From Rutidosis leptorrhynchoides (Eukaryota; Streptophyta; Magnoliopsida; Asterales; Asteraceae), in assembly GCF_046630445.1 (NCBI RefSeq), contig NC_092334.1, forward strand, positions 195,060,001-195,124,000: DNA of 64,000 bases, read 5' to 3'. The notes beneath the pieces are model-generated. The model worked only from the letters and a program-made list of their open reading frames with translations. It did no database searches and had not been told where the DNA came from. The position numbers and the translations under genes were made by a program. Shown here in pieces: positions 46,071 through 59,388 of the stretch; position 1 is the first letter of the stretch, and each line of letters starts with the position of its first letter.

Positions 46071-47429
46071 TGTAACATCCCGTTCTCCGTATATACGACT
46101 TAAGGTACGTACTTAACTTCGTGTACATCTAATATTGTATATAGGACCGTTTGTTTATAGCCTAAGTGTTATGAAATTGGGTTTGGGGTGGCTACTGTTA
46201 TTTTGTCGCGTTTTAGTGTGTTATATCGCGTCTGGACACGTCGTGAAACGCAACGATTACGCTCAAAACGCGATGGCTCGAGAACTCCCTCTGACTTTCT
46301 ATCTCGTTTGAAGTTGAGGTGTCGCGACCTGGAGGGTCGCGAATCACGACAAAGTACACTGGAACGCGACGACCCAAAAATCATGGCTCCTGATCTACTA
46401 GTCACGTTCAAAAAATATGTATCGCATCCTGGTGATCGCGTTTCGCGATGGAATGTCGTGGATCGCGATGATGTCGCTGTTTTGACATTTTTGACCCAAA
46501 TTAAATAGGATCTTTTGGGGTGTTTTAGTCTTTTCACTATGAGGCCGGTTTTGGGGAGTCTAAAACTAGTTCAACCTTATCCCATCTTCATTTATCACAT
46601 TTCCACCTACCCAAATTAAATTTAGAGAGAGAAATAAGGTTTTAGAGTGAGAGAACTCACTTTGGTGAAGAAGAAGGCCGAATCTCGCCCGAACCCAAGC
46701 TTTAAAGTTGTTCCCTATGTCACTAGCTACGTTGTGGTTGTATTGGTAAGTCTTAACTCTATGTTTTGAGTTTTAATTGGTTTATGGCTAGGGTTTTGGT
46801 TACTTGAGACTTGTATGACCCATTTGGGGGTTAAATGGGTGAATTTGGGTTATGTTGATAAAAGAAAACCCTAATAGCTTTGATCTAGGGTTTGGTCTTA
46901 TGAATTGAAGTTGTAAGTGTTAAATGGTGTTGTTAGTCACTATTACACTTTTAAATTGATGAAAGAATTGTTAATGAACTAAGTTTGACTTGATTTGTGA
47001 GTCTAAGTGTTAAAATGGGTCAAATGGGTAATGATTGACCTAATTGGGTGAAATGGGTATGAAATACCCTAAGTTTGTGTTAGTTAAAGTTAGTAGACTA
47101 TAAATCACTAACTTTAGTGATTGAATATGAGTCTTGGCCATTTATGGGCGGTTTTGGTGTAGTTGAGTTATTTAATGCAATTGGGTCATTAAATGCTCAA
47201 GTGTAAGTAATGTGGTTAGTTCCACTAGTTGCGTATTGAAAGTGTACTTAATGTATTAGGTACGTTACTTTGAAGTTTCGAAAGTGCATAATCATCATCT
47301 TGATATTAAGGTGAGTGGAATAATTATGTGTGTACGTATATAATGTTTTTATTTGTGTAGTATGAATGTAAAATGTCGCGGTGTTCAAGACACCACATTC
47401 TAGGTAACGAGTGGAATTGTCGCGGTGTT
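46071..47429 (+). repeat. LTR I, left part (plus-strand Gypsy LTR)
   Basis: It starts TGTAACATCCCGTTC at the break in element E and is interrupted at 47430 by element F; the remainder lies beyond the window. It holds a TCGCG-rich islet (46200-46480), a CT-rich leader-like stretch near 46560-46680, and the donor-like start of the intron-like block at 47311 (TTAAGGTGAGTGG). Confidence 0.7.
46200..46480. promoter_or_regulatory. TCGCG-rich islet in LTR I
   Basis: About nine TCGCG/CGCGA words within 280 bp, far above the surrounding AT-rich DNA, with two more further on (about 47375 and 47419, GTCGCGGTGTT). An ORF through it (46188-46508) shows no known domain. Function unknown. Confidence 0.4.
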
Positions 47430-49028
47430 TGTGATGCCCCGTACAAAACCATCGTGTACGAATCATCAACAACAGGATCATTTCAAGGTTAAGTACTATA
47501 TGCGTTTTCAAAAAGAGTTTGCATTCATTAATAAAGTGATGTCTAAACCAACATCGAATGTTTTACAATCCAAAAGCATGCTTCACTAAGTAGAAGCAAA
47601 TAATAAGTGTATGTGACCACAACGGTCGTTACAAGTTGTAGTTCAAAAGTACTAAAGTTTGAATGCAAGGTAAAGTAGTTCATGCGATGACAACTCTAAG
47701 CAGCGGGTGTCTACAGCACGACTAGTACACAGTGGAAGCTAACCTCAAGCACCTGAGAAAAACATGCTTTAAAACGTCAACACAAAGGTTGGTGAGCTAT
47801 AGTTTAAGTATAACAGTATGTAAGGTAGGCCACGAGATTTCAGTGCTACAAAGAGCGTTTCAAAACAGTATGATAAAGTATATGTTAACCGTGGGCACTT
47901 GGTAACTAACTTAACGTTTATACCCCCTGAAAGTACACTTGGCAAGTGCGTATGTCTACGAAGTATTAAACACTCGTTAAATGCTAGCGCTACTATCCCG
48001 AGTAGGGATGTCAAACCCTATGGATCCATATCTAAGATTCGCGTTCACGGTTTAAAAACCAATGATTAAACGTTACCGAGCTAAAGGGAATGTTTATGCC
48101 GTTGTATAACCCACACATATATAAGTTTAAGTACTCGTGCCTAGTATGTAAAACATAAAATGCACATGTATTCTCAGTTCCCAAAATAAGTTAAAGTAAA
48201 ATGGGAATGCTATAACTCACAATGATAATGTAGTCGTAAAGTTGGTTCGAAAAAGGTGTGCAAGTAATCGGTCCGAAAGTCCTCAACCTAAGTCAAATAG
48301 TACTAAGTCAGTAAATCGTCTTAATAGGTTTAAAAGTATGTAAATAAGGTCTTAAGGGTCATCATCATTCATCATCAAACATAAGGCGTAAAGTAAGTTT
48401 CGTTTATGAAAGTAGTTTAAAACAAAGACTGACTTCAGTCAGTAACCACGGCCTCTACCCTTACTGAAATAAGGTGAGACCAGTGGCTATGGATCCGTAT
48501 ATGAGTCCTTTAAGTGTGGTAAAATTTACAGAAGCAAACTCTTCTTCGTTTGACCGTGGACGGTCTAAGTGCGAGTAGGTCAGAAATTTCTGCACAACGT
48601 TAAAGGACATAGTGACGATCGGAGGGCCATAAATCCTAAACCGTAACTCGGATTAAGACAAGTCCTATATGAAAAGTTATCTACTCGAAAAGATCTATTT
48701 AAAAATCAAGGTCTCAGTAGCCCAGGTCTACTGGTCTGTTACAGAATCAGTAGGACAGAGGGCTGTAAACAGAAAACAGGAAGTTAAATGGGTTCCGGTG
48801 GGTTTGGTGCTTGATGTTCATCATGGTTCTCATCCTTGATGCCTATAGCCTCAAGTGTACAACTCTTTGATGTGTTTACATTATCTTTACCATGGTTTGA
48901 CCATCATAACCCAAGTGCAAGTCTAAGACATGTAGCACAACTTCACTTAAGAGTTGTAAGTGTTTTGATGAACCAAAGTTACATCAAAGTCTTAGATCTA
49001 ACACATACATGAACTTTAAGACTAATAA
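47430..49028 (-). repeat. Element F 3' LTR, distal part, minus strand
   Basis: The minus-strand LTR ends CGGGGCATCACA at 47430. The intron-like block, read on the minus strand, spans 48220 to 47753 (GTGAGTTATAG to TTTCTCAGG). Split from its proximal part by element G. No gene here. Confidence 0.75.
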
Positions 49029-51588
49029 TGTAACATCCCGCATTTTTCCGTTAAATTTATTTTAACACCGTCTTTTTTTTTTAAAATAATATCTTTCGTC
49101 ATTTAATTTGGCATCTTTCGTTAACTAACGTTCATAATATCCTCGTTATTTAATTATAAAGTCATCCGTTACTCGAACGTTTTTAAAATATTCGTTGGGT
49201 TAATTCCCGCACCCGCTTTGAAACTCGAGGGACCGAGATTGCCAAATGGGCAAACTAGTTGACTAGGTCAACTAGTCAACCCACTTACCACATCCATTCA
49301 TTTCATCTCCACCTCCCACCTTCATCCTCCTCTTTCTCTCTACTTCCCATTTTTGAACTCAAAAACCCTCAAACATAAAATCATCATCTAAATCCGATTG
49401 GAGAAGCAAACATCAAAACAAATTACATTTTCGTGATCCTCTCTTCATCCTCTACATTTTGATACCAATATCATCAAGTTTGGGTAACATTTCTAAAACT
49501 CTAGATTTCTCTAAATTCGTGTTTTTGACTTGAAATGGTGTTAGTTAGTGTCTATGGCTCATTGTGATGTCGTGTGTGTAATTTATATGCTCGATCTCGT
49601 TGTTTTAGTGTAACTAGCATGAACTTGAATTTTGGTGCGTTGTTCTTTAATTTAGGATGATCATATGTTGTTAGATGTTAAAAGTTGATGTTTTAATTGT
49701 GTTACTAGCATCACTAGCTTCAATTTGATGTGTAGGTTGCCTTAGAAAACTTCATGAACTTGATTATTGATTTTGGTGAATTGGGTTAGGGTTTGATGAA
49801 CTTGAAATGGACTTTTGATGCATTGAATGCCATGGATTATTATTGGTAAGTGTTTAGTTGGATTGTATGCTTGATTACCTTCGAAACGGCATATCATTCA
49901 CGTAAATTGGTTGCACGAATCATTGAATTGCATTTATGAACTTGTATGCGGTTAATGTTAAGCATTAGATACGGTTTTGGTTGTTGTAATAGGTAGATTG
50001 ATTGATGAGATGTGTTTATTAGTTTTCCTCGTCAAATTACCTTCCCAACGGTATAAGATACTTGTCTTGATTGTTTGCGGATCATTAATGGTGATTTTGA
50101 TATGAGTTTGTTTGGTTTTGATTGAGTAAATGCGTTTAGTTATTCTCCTTGTCAAATTACCTTTCTAATGATATATGATATGCGTTTTAAGTGTTTTCGG
50201 TGCATGAGATGTGTTAAATTGTATTTTGGTTCGTGACTTGGACCATTTTTCTGCAAACTGCATGTTTCCCAGGTATTGCGCGCCGCGCATATACCCGCGC
50301 GCCGCGCAGAATTAGAAATCCCAGATATTTGCCTTCGTGGTTAAGTTCTGACCAGGATTTACACTTGGGTGCGCACCGCGCAACCCATAGCGCGCCGCGC
50401 ATACTGCCCAGCTCATTTTGTCTTTGTTTTTCATGTCACAAAAATGTTTCCCGCTTTACTATAACCCCGTTTACCATGAAACTTGACTATTATGCTCGTA
50501 TATGACTTCTCATCATGAGAAAATTGTCGGACACCCGACCCGACCCCGTTGACTTTGACTTTGACCAAGTTTGACTTTTAGTCAAACTTAACCAAACGAT
50601 TATACAATCGTTCTAACATGCTTAACTACTTGTGTCGTGCATGAAACTTGACAAATTGATCCACGTGCTATATTAATCGAGTCGTAACGAGCCATAGGAC
50701 TAATTGAACATCTTTGACCCTTCGTGACTATCGTTATTGATACAACCTATTTGTTTAGGTCAAGACTAGCATTGTTTCTTGCACGTTTACTTGTCGAAGT
50801 ACTTTGTGGTTCGTGCATACAAGGTGAGATCATACTCCCACTTTTTACTCTTTTGAACTTACTTTTGGGATGAGAAAACATAAACGATTCTTTTGAACTA
50901 AGTGAACACAAGAATGGGAAAACAAACATTCTACATACGAGTTTAGAACGAAAATCCTCAATCCGATTATCATTAGTTACATCAGATGGTGTAAGCGAGA
51001 ACTTATGTTATATGGCCATATGGGTTTGACAACCCTCATCTTTGACGGTTCGCTATCGTTTACGGATGAAATATATTTTCGAGAATCAGTGTTTGTTCTA
51101 GCACTATTGATGGGGTATTCAACGGACGGAAATGTTAAGTTTTGATAATTGGGTGCTCGTGAATATTAACTTTTAGAATGTGTTACTATTATTTCAACTT
51201 TGCAAACCTTGTGGTTCGACTTACTTACTTAAACCTATGATTTCACCAACGTTTTCGTTGACAGATTTCTATGTTTTTCTCAGGTCTTGCACGATATGTG
51301 ATACATGCTTCCGCTCATTATTTGATACTTGCATTGGATGTCGAGTATACATGCATTTCATGGAGTGTCTTATGACTTTACTTTAAACCGTGTCGCCTAG
51401 ATTTCATTTGTACTTATAACCTTGTAACTTAACTTTTGGTTGAACAATCATTTTAAACTTTGGAAACAATCTTTATGTTGAAATGAAGGCGACATATTTT
51501 GGTCAAACGTTGTCATAAAGACTTCTGACCAGGCAATGGGACCTACGTAGACGACGCCGTCACTTGACGATTTGTCGGGGTCGCTACA
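49029..51588 (+). repeat. Element G 5' LTR (2560 bp)
   Basis: It starts TGTAACATCCCGC and ends GGGGTCGCTACA before TGGTATCAGAGCC. A GC islet lies at 50277-50404, TTGAC cluster at 50547-50586 and the intron-like block at 50824-51283 (AAGGTGAGA to TTTTTCTCAG). Confidence 0.9.
50277..50404. promoter_or_regulatory. GCGCGCCGCGC islet in element G LTR
   Basis: Four copies of a GCGCGCCGCGCA-like 12-mer (one with a single variant in this LTR) sit in two pairs within 130 bp of AT-rich LTR, about 1.25 kb in. The 3' LTR copy is at 56788-56914. Short palindromic GC words suggest a protein site or hairpin. Confidence 0.45.
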
Positions 51589-52010
51589 AGTGGTATCAGA
51601 GCCTTGGTTGTAGGGATTTAGAGTTCATTTGTGTCCACCCCGAGTCATAGGGTACATAGGTGAATCTAGACTACAACCGGCATATAGACTAAAGTAGGAA
51701 TTACTTGACTATTTGTGCATTTATACTCGAACTCTTCTATCATATCTAACTCGTATTCGATCTTGATCTTACGTTGATAAATTTTGTTGATGCGCCACCT
51801 TGACTTTATGAAGTAATGTTAAATGCACATGAGAATCAGGGTAATATAATTTCCGGGATTATATTACGGTGATTCACATGGACGTTCCGACATTATGACA
51901 TAAAGAATTTAAGGCGAGTCAAGGAAAATTTTCTTTCTATCCTTATTCCATACTCCGGTTAGTATTGTTGAAAATACTAACCAACGATATTCTTGTGTCA
52001 TGAAGGAACA
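51589..52010 (+). other. Element G primer site and leader
   Basis: The primer-binding site TGGTATCAGAGCC is at 51591, followed by about 400 bp without a gene before the gag ATG. Confidence 0.8.
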
Positions 52011-53051
52011 ATGGCTCACCAAGTTCAACACAATACCCCTCTCGAAACTCTAGGACAAGCTCTTCAACGAATGATAACCACCGCCGTGGGTACGGCCGTG
52101 GCCGATCACTTTTCCAACAACACCAATCATGGAGCCGGTAATCCAAGCGAAGGTTGCTCCTACAAGAACTTCATGAAGTACAACCCTCCCACTTTCGATG
52201 GAACCGGAGGACCGACTACTCTCACCCGATGGTTTGAACAAATGGAGACCGTTTTTAACACAAGCGGTTGCCGAGACCAAGATAAGGTCAAGTTTTCCAC
52301 CCTCACTTTCACCGGCATTGCTCTCTCGTGGTGGAACAAGTACGTACAATCGATGGATAGCGATGAAGCCCACACACTCTCTTGGACCGAATTAAGAGAA
52401 AGAATGATCACCGAATACTTCCTACGCGACGAGACTCGAGGGATCGAACAGGGTCTAAGGAATTTAAAAACGGTCGGGAACGACCTCGAAGCTTATAATC
52501 AACGGTTTATCGAACTAGTCTCAATGTGTCCAAATCTCACGACTCCCGAATCCCTAAGGGTCGAACTTTACATGGATGGCCTCCCTAAGAGCATTCAACA
52601 CGGGGTAATAATATCCCAACCCCCTAACCTACAAGAGGCTTTAACAACAGCCCGCCAAACTTTAGGAACGACGAATGAAATGAAAGCACCGACACCAATG
52701 GTCGAGAGCCACCCGAGTAACAACAAAAGAAAATGGGAAGCCTCGCAACCAAGCAACCACAACAATAATAACATCTCCAAGAAGCCTTTCACCCTCGGCC
52801 ACAAGAAAGGCTATGCCGGAAAACTACCTTTTTGTAACGAATGCCACAAGCATCACTTTGAAGGATGTGGCAGGTTTCGCCACCGGCGCCAAGGAAGTGG
52901 TCACGTCGCCAAACGTTGTGGAAGTACCACCCCCGTCGCTCGAATGATGCCCAACGCACACAGGACGGGTGCTTGTTTCGAATGTGGTCAACTGGGTCAT
53001 TTTAGGAATGAATGCCCAAATAAGAAAATCAACCCCAACGCACGCCGTTGA
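52011..53051 (+). CDS. Element G gag
   Basis: The likely start MAHQVQHNTPLE at 52011 gives 347 aa. It has a Retrotrans_gag core (SYKNFMKYNPPTFDGTGGP, LSWWNKYV, ELRERMITEYF), a basic region (NNKRKWEAS), and two Cys/His segments near the end, the second a canonical knuckle CFECGQLGHFRNEC. Gag packages the RNA in particles. It is open throughout, in contrast to the pol that follows. Confidence 0.85.
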   Translation: MAHQVQHNTPLETLGQALQRMITTAVGTAVADHFSNNTNHGAGNPSEGCSYKNFMKYNPPTFDGTGGPTTLTRWFEQMETVFNTSGCRDQDKVKFSTLTFTGIALSWWNKYVQSMDSDEAHTLSWTELRERMITEYFLRDETRGIEQGLRNLKTVGNDLEAYNQRFIELVSMCPNLTTPESLRVELYMDGLPKSIQHGVIISQPPNLQEALTTARQTLGTTNEMKAPTPMVESHPSNNKRKWEASQPSNHNNNNISKKPFTLGHKKGYAGKLPFCNECHKHHFEGCGRFRHRRQGSGHVAKRCGSTTPVARMMPNAHRTGACFECGQLGHFRNECPNKKINPNARR

Positions 53052-55500
53052 ACTTTCAACATCAACGCCTAGGATGCCCGAGACGACGATGGACTAGTCA
53101 TGGGTACGTTTCTTCACAACAAACCGTATATTTCATACTTATTCGATTCGATTACCGCTAGACGTTTTACAACCGAGACCTTGACTTGTACTCTTTACAT
53201 TCCACCTTTTTCCTCTAGATACTACTTAGGCAACGTAAGCGACCAACGGAAAGATACTGTGTGTCTATAAATTTTATCGGAGGATATGCGTTAAGAAATT
53301 GGACTCGACACCTATAGAACTAAGGAGCTCAGAACCTATTCGTTAGGGAGAAATTGTTTCCCTACAACTAGGTATAGATTATTGTGAACCGAGTAATTTT
53401 CGGTTGGAAACCGATACCCTCTTCCTCGTATCCATTACCTCATGATTATTTGCGTGGATCCCGTGTATTCCAAATCGACCTCCGTTCCGGTTATCATCAA
53501 TTGGGGGTTAAGGGAGACGATGTCTCCTAAGCCATTTTTTTTCCGAACTCGCAACGTTAGTTGTAAATCTCTCTTAGTACCGTTTGATTTATTTAGGACT
53601 CCGTCCGTATTCATGAACCTCCTAAACCACGTATGCAACTTATCTAGACAAATCTGTTATCGTATTTATGGATGACATCTTAACTTATTTAAGTAAAGAA
53701 GGAAAACGAACAACATCACCATCTTACGCTCGAACTTTTGAGAAAAGAGCAACTCTATACCAAATTCTCCGAGTGAGAATTTCTGTTGAACGAAGTCCAA
53801 TTTTCTAGGCCATGATGTTAATGGTCAAGGCATTACAATCAATCTCGAAATCAAGCCACATGTAATCAGGAAACTCTACCAACTCGGACTTGTATTCGTA
53901 AAAAATCTTAGATCTCGTCTGTTATTACCAAAGATTCATTTCTGACTTTTCTCGTGTTACACGACTTTTAAACTCGTTAACTCACTAAGGAAAACTTTAA
54001 ACCTCTCCGTGTTCTAACCTTGAACGTAATTTTGCATGCAAACCTTTCTAGCTAAATTCGTATAGCACATAACGGAACTCAATATGGAAATAATTCTACT
54101 TAAACGCCCGAAAGGCATACTCTCTCGACTCGAAATCAACGGAACTGAAATTCGTTATTTTTGCACGAAGAATTCGAATACATAATTGTTGATCCGATCA
54201 ACTTTTCTCGTCATCACGTACCACACTACGTACCTCTGTTATTCCACCGTTACCGTCTGATATTACTGGAACTTAAGATAACCCGCAATCCAAGGATACA
54301 TCACTCTTATTTGACATAACGTCCTTGTGTTTCTGATAATCGGCCAACTACTATTCAACCCCGAACTATACAACTACGTGTACTATCTCGATTTTCTTTC
54401 AAACTTCAACTTTTGACAACTAGATGCACAATACGGCGACCTTGAGATGTAAACTCATCCTATTCTAAGACCTCATTTCACTCCTATCTTTATCGCTCGC
54501 ACTTCCGTTTAAGGAAACTCCTTGTGACATTTCTCCATGGATAGAGAAACTCCTCATATTACCTTAACATTCGCCACGAGGGTGAATAGTCCTAACGAAC
54601 ATATTTCGAACCCTAACTGACTTGTTCAAACATATCTTAAGAGATTCTATTCCAGTACGGTGTATCTTCGTCATTTATCCTGTATCGAAATACTCGTTTC
54701 ACTTCTAGTGTTACAAGAAACCTTGGGAACTCTCTTAGACACATGTACCGCGTATCTCCCACAACCGACGAACCGAGCAAACGTACGATTCAATCTTGGA
54801 AAGACATGTTACAGACTGGTATTGTCACCTTTAGTAGTTCCTCTTACAACGACAGCTATCACTCGTATATTAACGCCGCACCTCCGAAACCCTATATGAC
54901 CGCAAATGTCATACCCCTGTTCATTTAACCAAAGCATGTGGCAAGCAAATCACCGAATCCGAACCCCATCAAGAAACAACAATTGAGATCGTTCAAGTCC
55001 GAGAAGGGCTCGAGATGACCCGTAGTCGCCAGAAGAGTTATACCAAACTTAGATGAAAACCTCACAAATCCCAGTGTGTAACCATGTAATATTGAGAACC
55101 TGCACCTTGGAAGGGTGTAATCCGTTTCGGGAATCAGGGAAAGTTAAACCCGCGACATGTTAACCCTTTTGAAACCTTGGGGCGTATTGGAACCGCTTCC
55201 TACCGTTTAGAACTTCCGACTAAATTAAGTTTCCGTTTACCCTACATTTCGTGTAACAAACTTAGAAACGTGTCCTGCGGAACAGGAACGTGCAATCCTG
55301 CTAGATACACCAACTATCGATGACAAACTTCTCTTCATAGGAAAACCAGTTGAAACCGGGGATCGTAAAACCAAACCTTAATACAACGTAAAACCCTGAC
55401 TATCCAAATTCATGAGAACACTCAAGGACGTACCTACACTTATTCATATCATGAACAACGTAAAGTCTCGAGTAAGAGATATCGACTACTACTTCCAACT
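53052..55500 (+). pseudogene. Element G pol remnant
   Basis: Traces in order: a reverse-transcriptase stretch with LRSGYHQL- and FGL-like words near 53470-53660, weak RNase H, integrase words near 54660-54920 (TAYHPQT-like, YNDSYHSYINAAP) and PWKGVIRFG near 55110. All are heavily decayed with many breaks. Roughly 2.4 kb, close to the expected length for the enzymes, so decay was mostly by small changes. It cannot encode enzymes. Confidence 0.7.
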
Positions 55501-55537
55501 AAATTTCGGGACGAAATTTCTTTTGAGGTGTGGATAA
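55501..55537 (+). other. Element G hairpin and polypurine tract
   Basis: AAATTTCGGGACGAAATTT is kept exactly at 55501-55519 despite the decayed pol before it, followed by a divergent tract TTTTGAGGTGTGGATAA. Confidence 0.75.
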
Positions 55538-58099
55538 TGTAACATCCCGCGTTTTTCCGTTAAATTTATTTTAACACCGTCTTTTTTTTTTAAAAATAAT
55601 ATCTTTCATCATTTAATTTGGCATCTTTCGTTAACTAACGTTCATAATATCCTCGTTATTTAATTATAAAGTCATCCGTTACTCGAACGTTTTTAAAATA
55701 TTCGTTGGGTTAATTCCCGCACCCGCTTTGAAACTCGAGGGACCGAGATTGCCAAATGGGCAAACTAGTTGACTAGGTCAACTAGTCAACCCACTTACCA
55801 CATCCATTCATTTCATCTCCACCTCCCACCTTCATCCTCCTCTTTCTCTCTACTTCCCATTTTTGAACTCAAAAACCCTCAAACATAAAATCATCATCTA
55901 AATCCGATTGGAGAAGCAAACATCAAAACAAATTACATTTTCGTGATCCTCTCTTCATCCTCTACATTTTGATACCAATATCATCAAGTTTGGGTAACAT
56001 TTCTAAAACTCTAGATTTCTCTAAATTCGTGTTTTTGACTTGAAATGGTGTTAGTTAGTGTCTATGGCTCATTGTGATGTCGTGTGTGTAATTTATATGC
56101 TCGATCTCGTTGTTTTAGTGTAACTAGCATGAACTTGAATTTTGGTGCGTTGTTCTTTAATTTAGGATGATCATATGTTGTTAGATGTTAAAAGTTGATG
56201 TTTTAATTGTGTTACTAGCATCACTAGCTTCAATTTGATGTGTAGGTTGCCTTAGAAAACTTCATGAACTTGATTATTGATTTTGGTGAATTTGGGTTAG
56301 GGTTTGATGAACTTGAAATGGACTTTTGATGCATTGAATGCCATGGATTATTATTGGTAAGTGTTTAGTTGGATTGTATGCTTGATTACCTTCGAAACGG
56401 AATATCATTCACGTAAATTGGTTGCACGAATCATTGAATTGCATTTATGAACTTGTATGCGGTTAATGTTAAGCATTAGATACGGTTTTGGTTGTTGTAA
56501 TAGGTAGATTGATTGATGAGATGTGTTTATTAGTTTTCCTCGTCAAATTACCTTCCCAACGGTATAAGATACTTGTCTTGATTGTTTGCGGATCATTAAT
56601 GGTGATTTTGATATGAGTTTGTTTGGTTTTGATTGAGTAAATGCGTTTAGTTATTCTCCTTGTCAAATTACCTTTCTAATGATATATGATATGCGTTTTA
56701 AGTGTTTTCGGTGCATGAGATGTGTTAAATTGTATTTTGGTTCGTGACTTGGACCATTTTTCTGCAAACTGCATGTTTCCCAGGTATTGCGCGCCGCGCA
56801 TATACCCGCGCGCCGCGCAGAATTAGAAATCCCAGATGTTTGCCTTCGTGGTTAAGTTCTGACCAGGATTTACACTTGGGTGCGCGCCGCGCAACCCATA
56901 GCGCGCCGCGCATACTGCCCAGCTCATTTTGTCTTTGTTTTTCATGTCACAAAAATGTTTCCCGCTTTACTATAACCCCGTTTACCATGAAACTTGACTA
57001 TTATGCTCGTATATGACTTCTCATCATGAGAAAATTGTCGGACACCCGACCCGACCCCGTTGACTTTGACTTTGACCAAGTTTGACTTTTAGTCAAACTT
57101 AACCAAACGATTATACAATCGTTCTAACATGCTTAACTACTTGTGTCGTGCATGAAACTTGACAAATTGATCCACGTGCTATATTAATCGAGTCGTAACG
57201 AGCCATAGGACTAATTGAACATCTTTGACCCTTCGTGACTATCGTTATTGATACAACCTATTTGTTTAGGTCAAGACTAGCATTGTTTCTTGCACGTTTA
57301 CTTGTCGAAGTACTTTGTGGTTCGTGCATACAAGGTGAGATCATAGTCCCACTTTTTACTCTTTTGAACTTACTTTTGGGATGAGAAAACATAAACGATT
57401 CTTTTGAACTAAGTGAACACAAGAATGGGAAAACAAACATTCTACATACGAGTTTAGAACGAAAATCCTCAATCCGATTATCATTAGTTACATCAGATGG
57501 TGTAAGCGAGAACTTATGTTATATGGCCATATGGGTTTGACAACCCTCATCTTTGACGGTTCGCTACCGTTTACGGATGAAATATATTTTCGAGAATCAG
57601 TGTTTGTTCTAGCACTATTGATGGGGTATTCAACGGACGGAAATGTTAAGTTTTGATAATTGGGTGCTCGTGAATATTAACTTTTGGAATGTGTTACTAT
57701 TATTTCAACTTTGCAAACCTTGTGGTTCGACTTACTTACTTAAAACTATGATTTCACCAACTTTTTCGTTGACAGATTTCTATGTTTTTCTCAGGTCTTG
57801 CACGATATGTGATACATGCTTCCGCTCATTATTTGATACTTGCATTGGATGTCGAGTATACATGCATTTCATGGAGCGTCTTATGACTTTACTTTAAACC
57901 GTGTCGCCTAGATTTCATTTGTACTTATAACCTTGTAACTTAACTTTTGGTTGAACAATCCTTTTAAACTTTGGAAACAATCTTTATGTTGAAATGAAGG
58001 CGACATATTTTGGTCAAACGTTGTCATAAAGACTTCTGACCAGGCAATGGGACCTACGTAGACGACGCCGTCACTTGACGATTTGTCGGGGTCGCTACA
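55538..58099 (+). repeat. Element G 3' LTR (2562 bp)
   Basis: Partner of 49029-51588. GC islet 56788-56914, TTGAC cluster 57057-57096, intron-like block 57335-57794. Confidence 0.9.
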
Positions 58100-58104
58100 A
58101 ATAA

Positions 58105-59388
58105 TAAGTTATAAACTTGAAAGTAAACTAAATAATCAAGATTTTAAGATGTAGAACATAGTTCTTAGTTAGATCTTGAAGATCCAAGACTCAAAAGTCT
58201 AGATCAAGCATAAGTATACAAAGTTATATTTAAAGAAAACTTATTTGTGTGTTCTTGAACTTTCAAGTTAACTTTTAGTTCAAGATAGTATGGGATCAAG
58301 ACTAACTTGTAGTACTTGACCATTTAAACTAACTACATGAAATTAAAGTGCATAAAATGAAGAAGTAACTAAGTAAATAAGTAAAAGGTTCATGGTTGTT
58401 CATACTTTTAAAGATTCAACCAAAGTTTGATCTTTAAGTAAAGTAAACTTTGAGTTTACTTCAAGAACTACAAGTGTGATTTTAATCAACACATGAACTT
58501 GCAATCTTTTAAGAAAGTATATGTAGAGCATAACTAGTAAGTTATGTTCTTGAGTGTTCTTGTAATACAAGATAAATGAAGAATCAAACTAGTAAGTTTG
58601 ATCTTGTAACTAGTAAGAACAACTAACAATTACATGTAACAAAGTAACAACAACAAGTAATCAAACTACAAGTAACAAAAGATGATGATGATTAATGATC
58701 TTGGTTTCGGTTTTGCAAGAAGAAAAGAAGAAAAGAAAGCCTTAAAAGAACTCACAATTTAGAGAGCAAATGAGAGAAAAGTGAGAGCAAAAAGTGAGGA
58801 AGTATTGCTAGTATCAAGTAGTAAAAAAAAAATGAAAAACTCTCCCCTTTCTCTCCTCATTGCCGACGGTTTCATGGGTCAAGGGGGAAGGAAAAGATCC
58901 ACTAGATTACTTCATGTAAAGCCTTACAAAAATTGGATATTAGATGTATGTGCATGGGGATAAGTTGCTAACTAGATTCCAAGTAACATAACCAACTAGT
59001 TACAACTCTAAGTATTACTTACATGCAATATTGGGCTAGTTAGTCCACTTAAAATATAGGGTGGACTTGGAAGCCCAATATCAAGAGTCCGCAACATTAA
59101 TCAAAGCCCAAGTTCAATAAATCACAAGTTAAACCAATTAAAGCCCAAGTAACTAACTAATAGTCTTAGTTAATTAAAATGATTAATAAACTTAATCATG
59201 AATGCAAATAATACTTGAAAATATTATTCGTGTAAGTCTCGGGTGTCACAAAGACGTTTCGGGCAATTAAAGTCAAGTTCGGGCAATCATGGCGACATGT
59301 AAATGTAATAACATACATTCGTTTTATCACACATATTAATAATAATAATTATTAATAAATAAACGTTGAAAAAACCAGGGTCGTTACA
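58105..59388 (-). repeat. Element F 3' LTR, proximal part, minus strand
   Basis: The minus-strand LTR starts TGTAACGACCCTGG at 59388, beside F's polypurine tract, and runs left to element G's insertion. Together with 47430-49028 it is about 2.9 kb. Apart from AT-rich and CT-rich LTR sequence I see nothing in it. Confidence 0.75.

Larger units (their letters stand above)
49029..58099 (+). mobile_element. Element G: young Gypsy element with open gag and decayed pol, 9.1 kb
   Basis: It is complete and flanked by AATAA (49024-49028 and 58100-58104), inside F's LTR. LTRs are 2560 and 2562 bp with about 12-14 differences by eye (about 0.5%). Gag is an open frame, while pol is barely recognisable, with very many breaks. 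Recent LTR age and old pol decay together mean it moved recently as a non-autonomous element using another element's enzymes. Confidence 0.85.

Noticed and set aside
46188-46508. 106-aa Arg-rich ORF with an opposite-strand ORF at 46169-46537
   Set aside because: Both are open because the TCGCG-rich islet lacks stop codons. No domain, and it lies inside LTR I.
58781-58963. 60-aa ORF near the right end of the F LTR
   Set aside because: Short, no domain, in LTR sequence.
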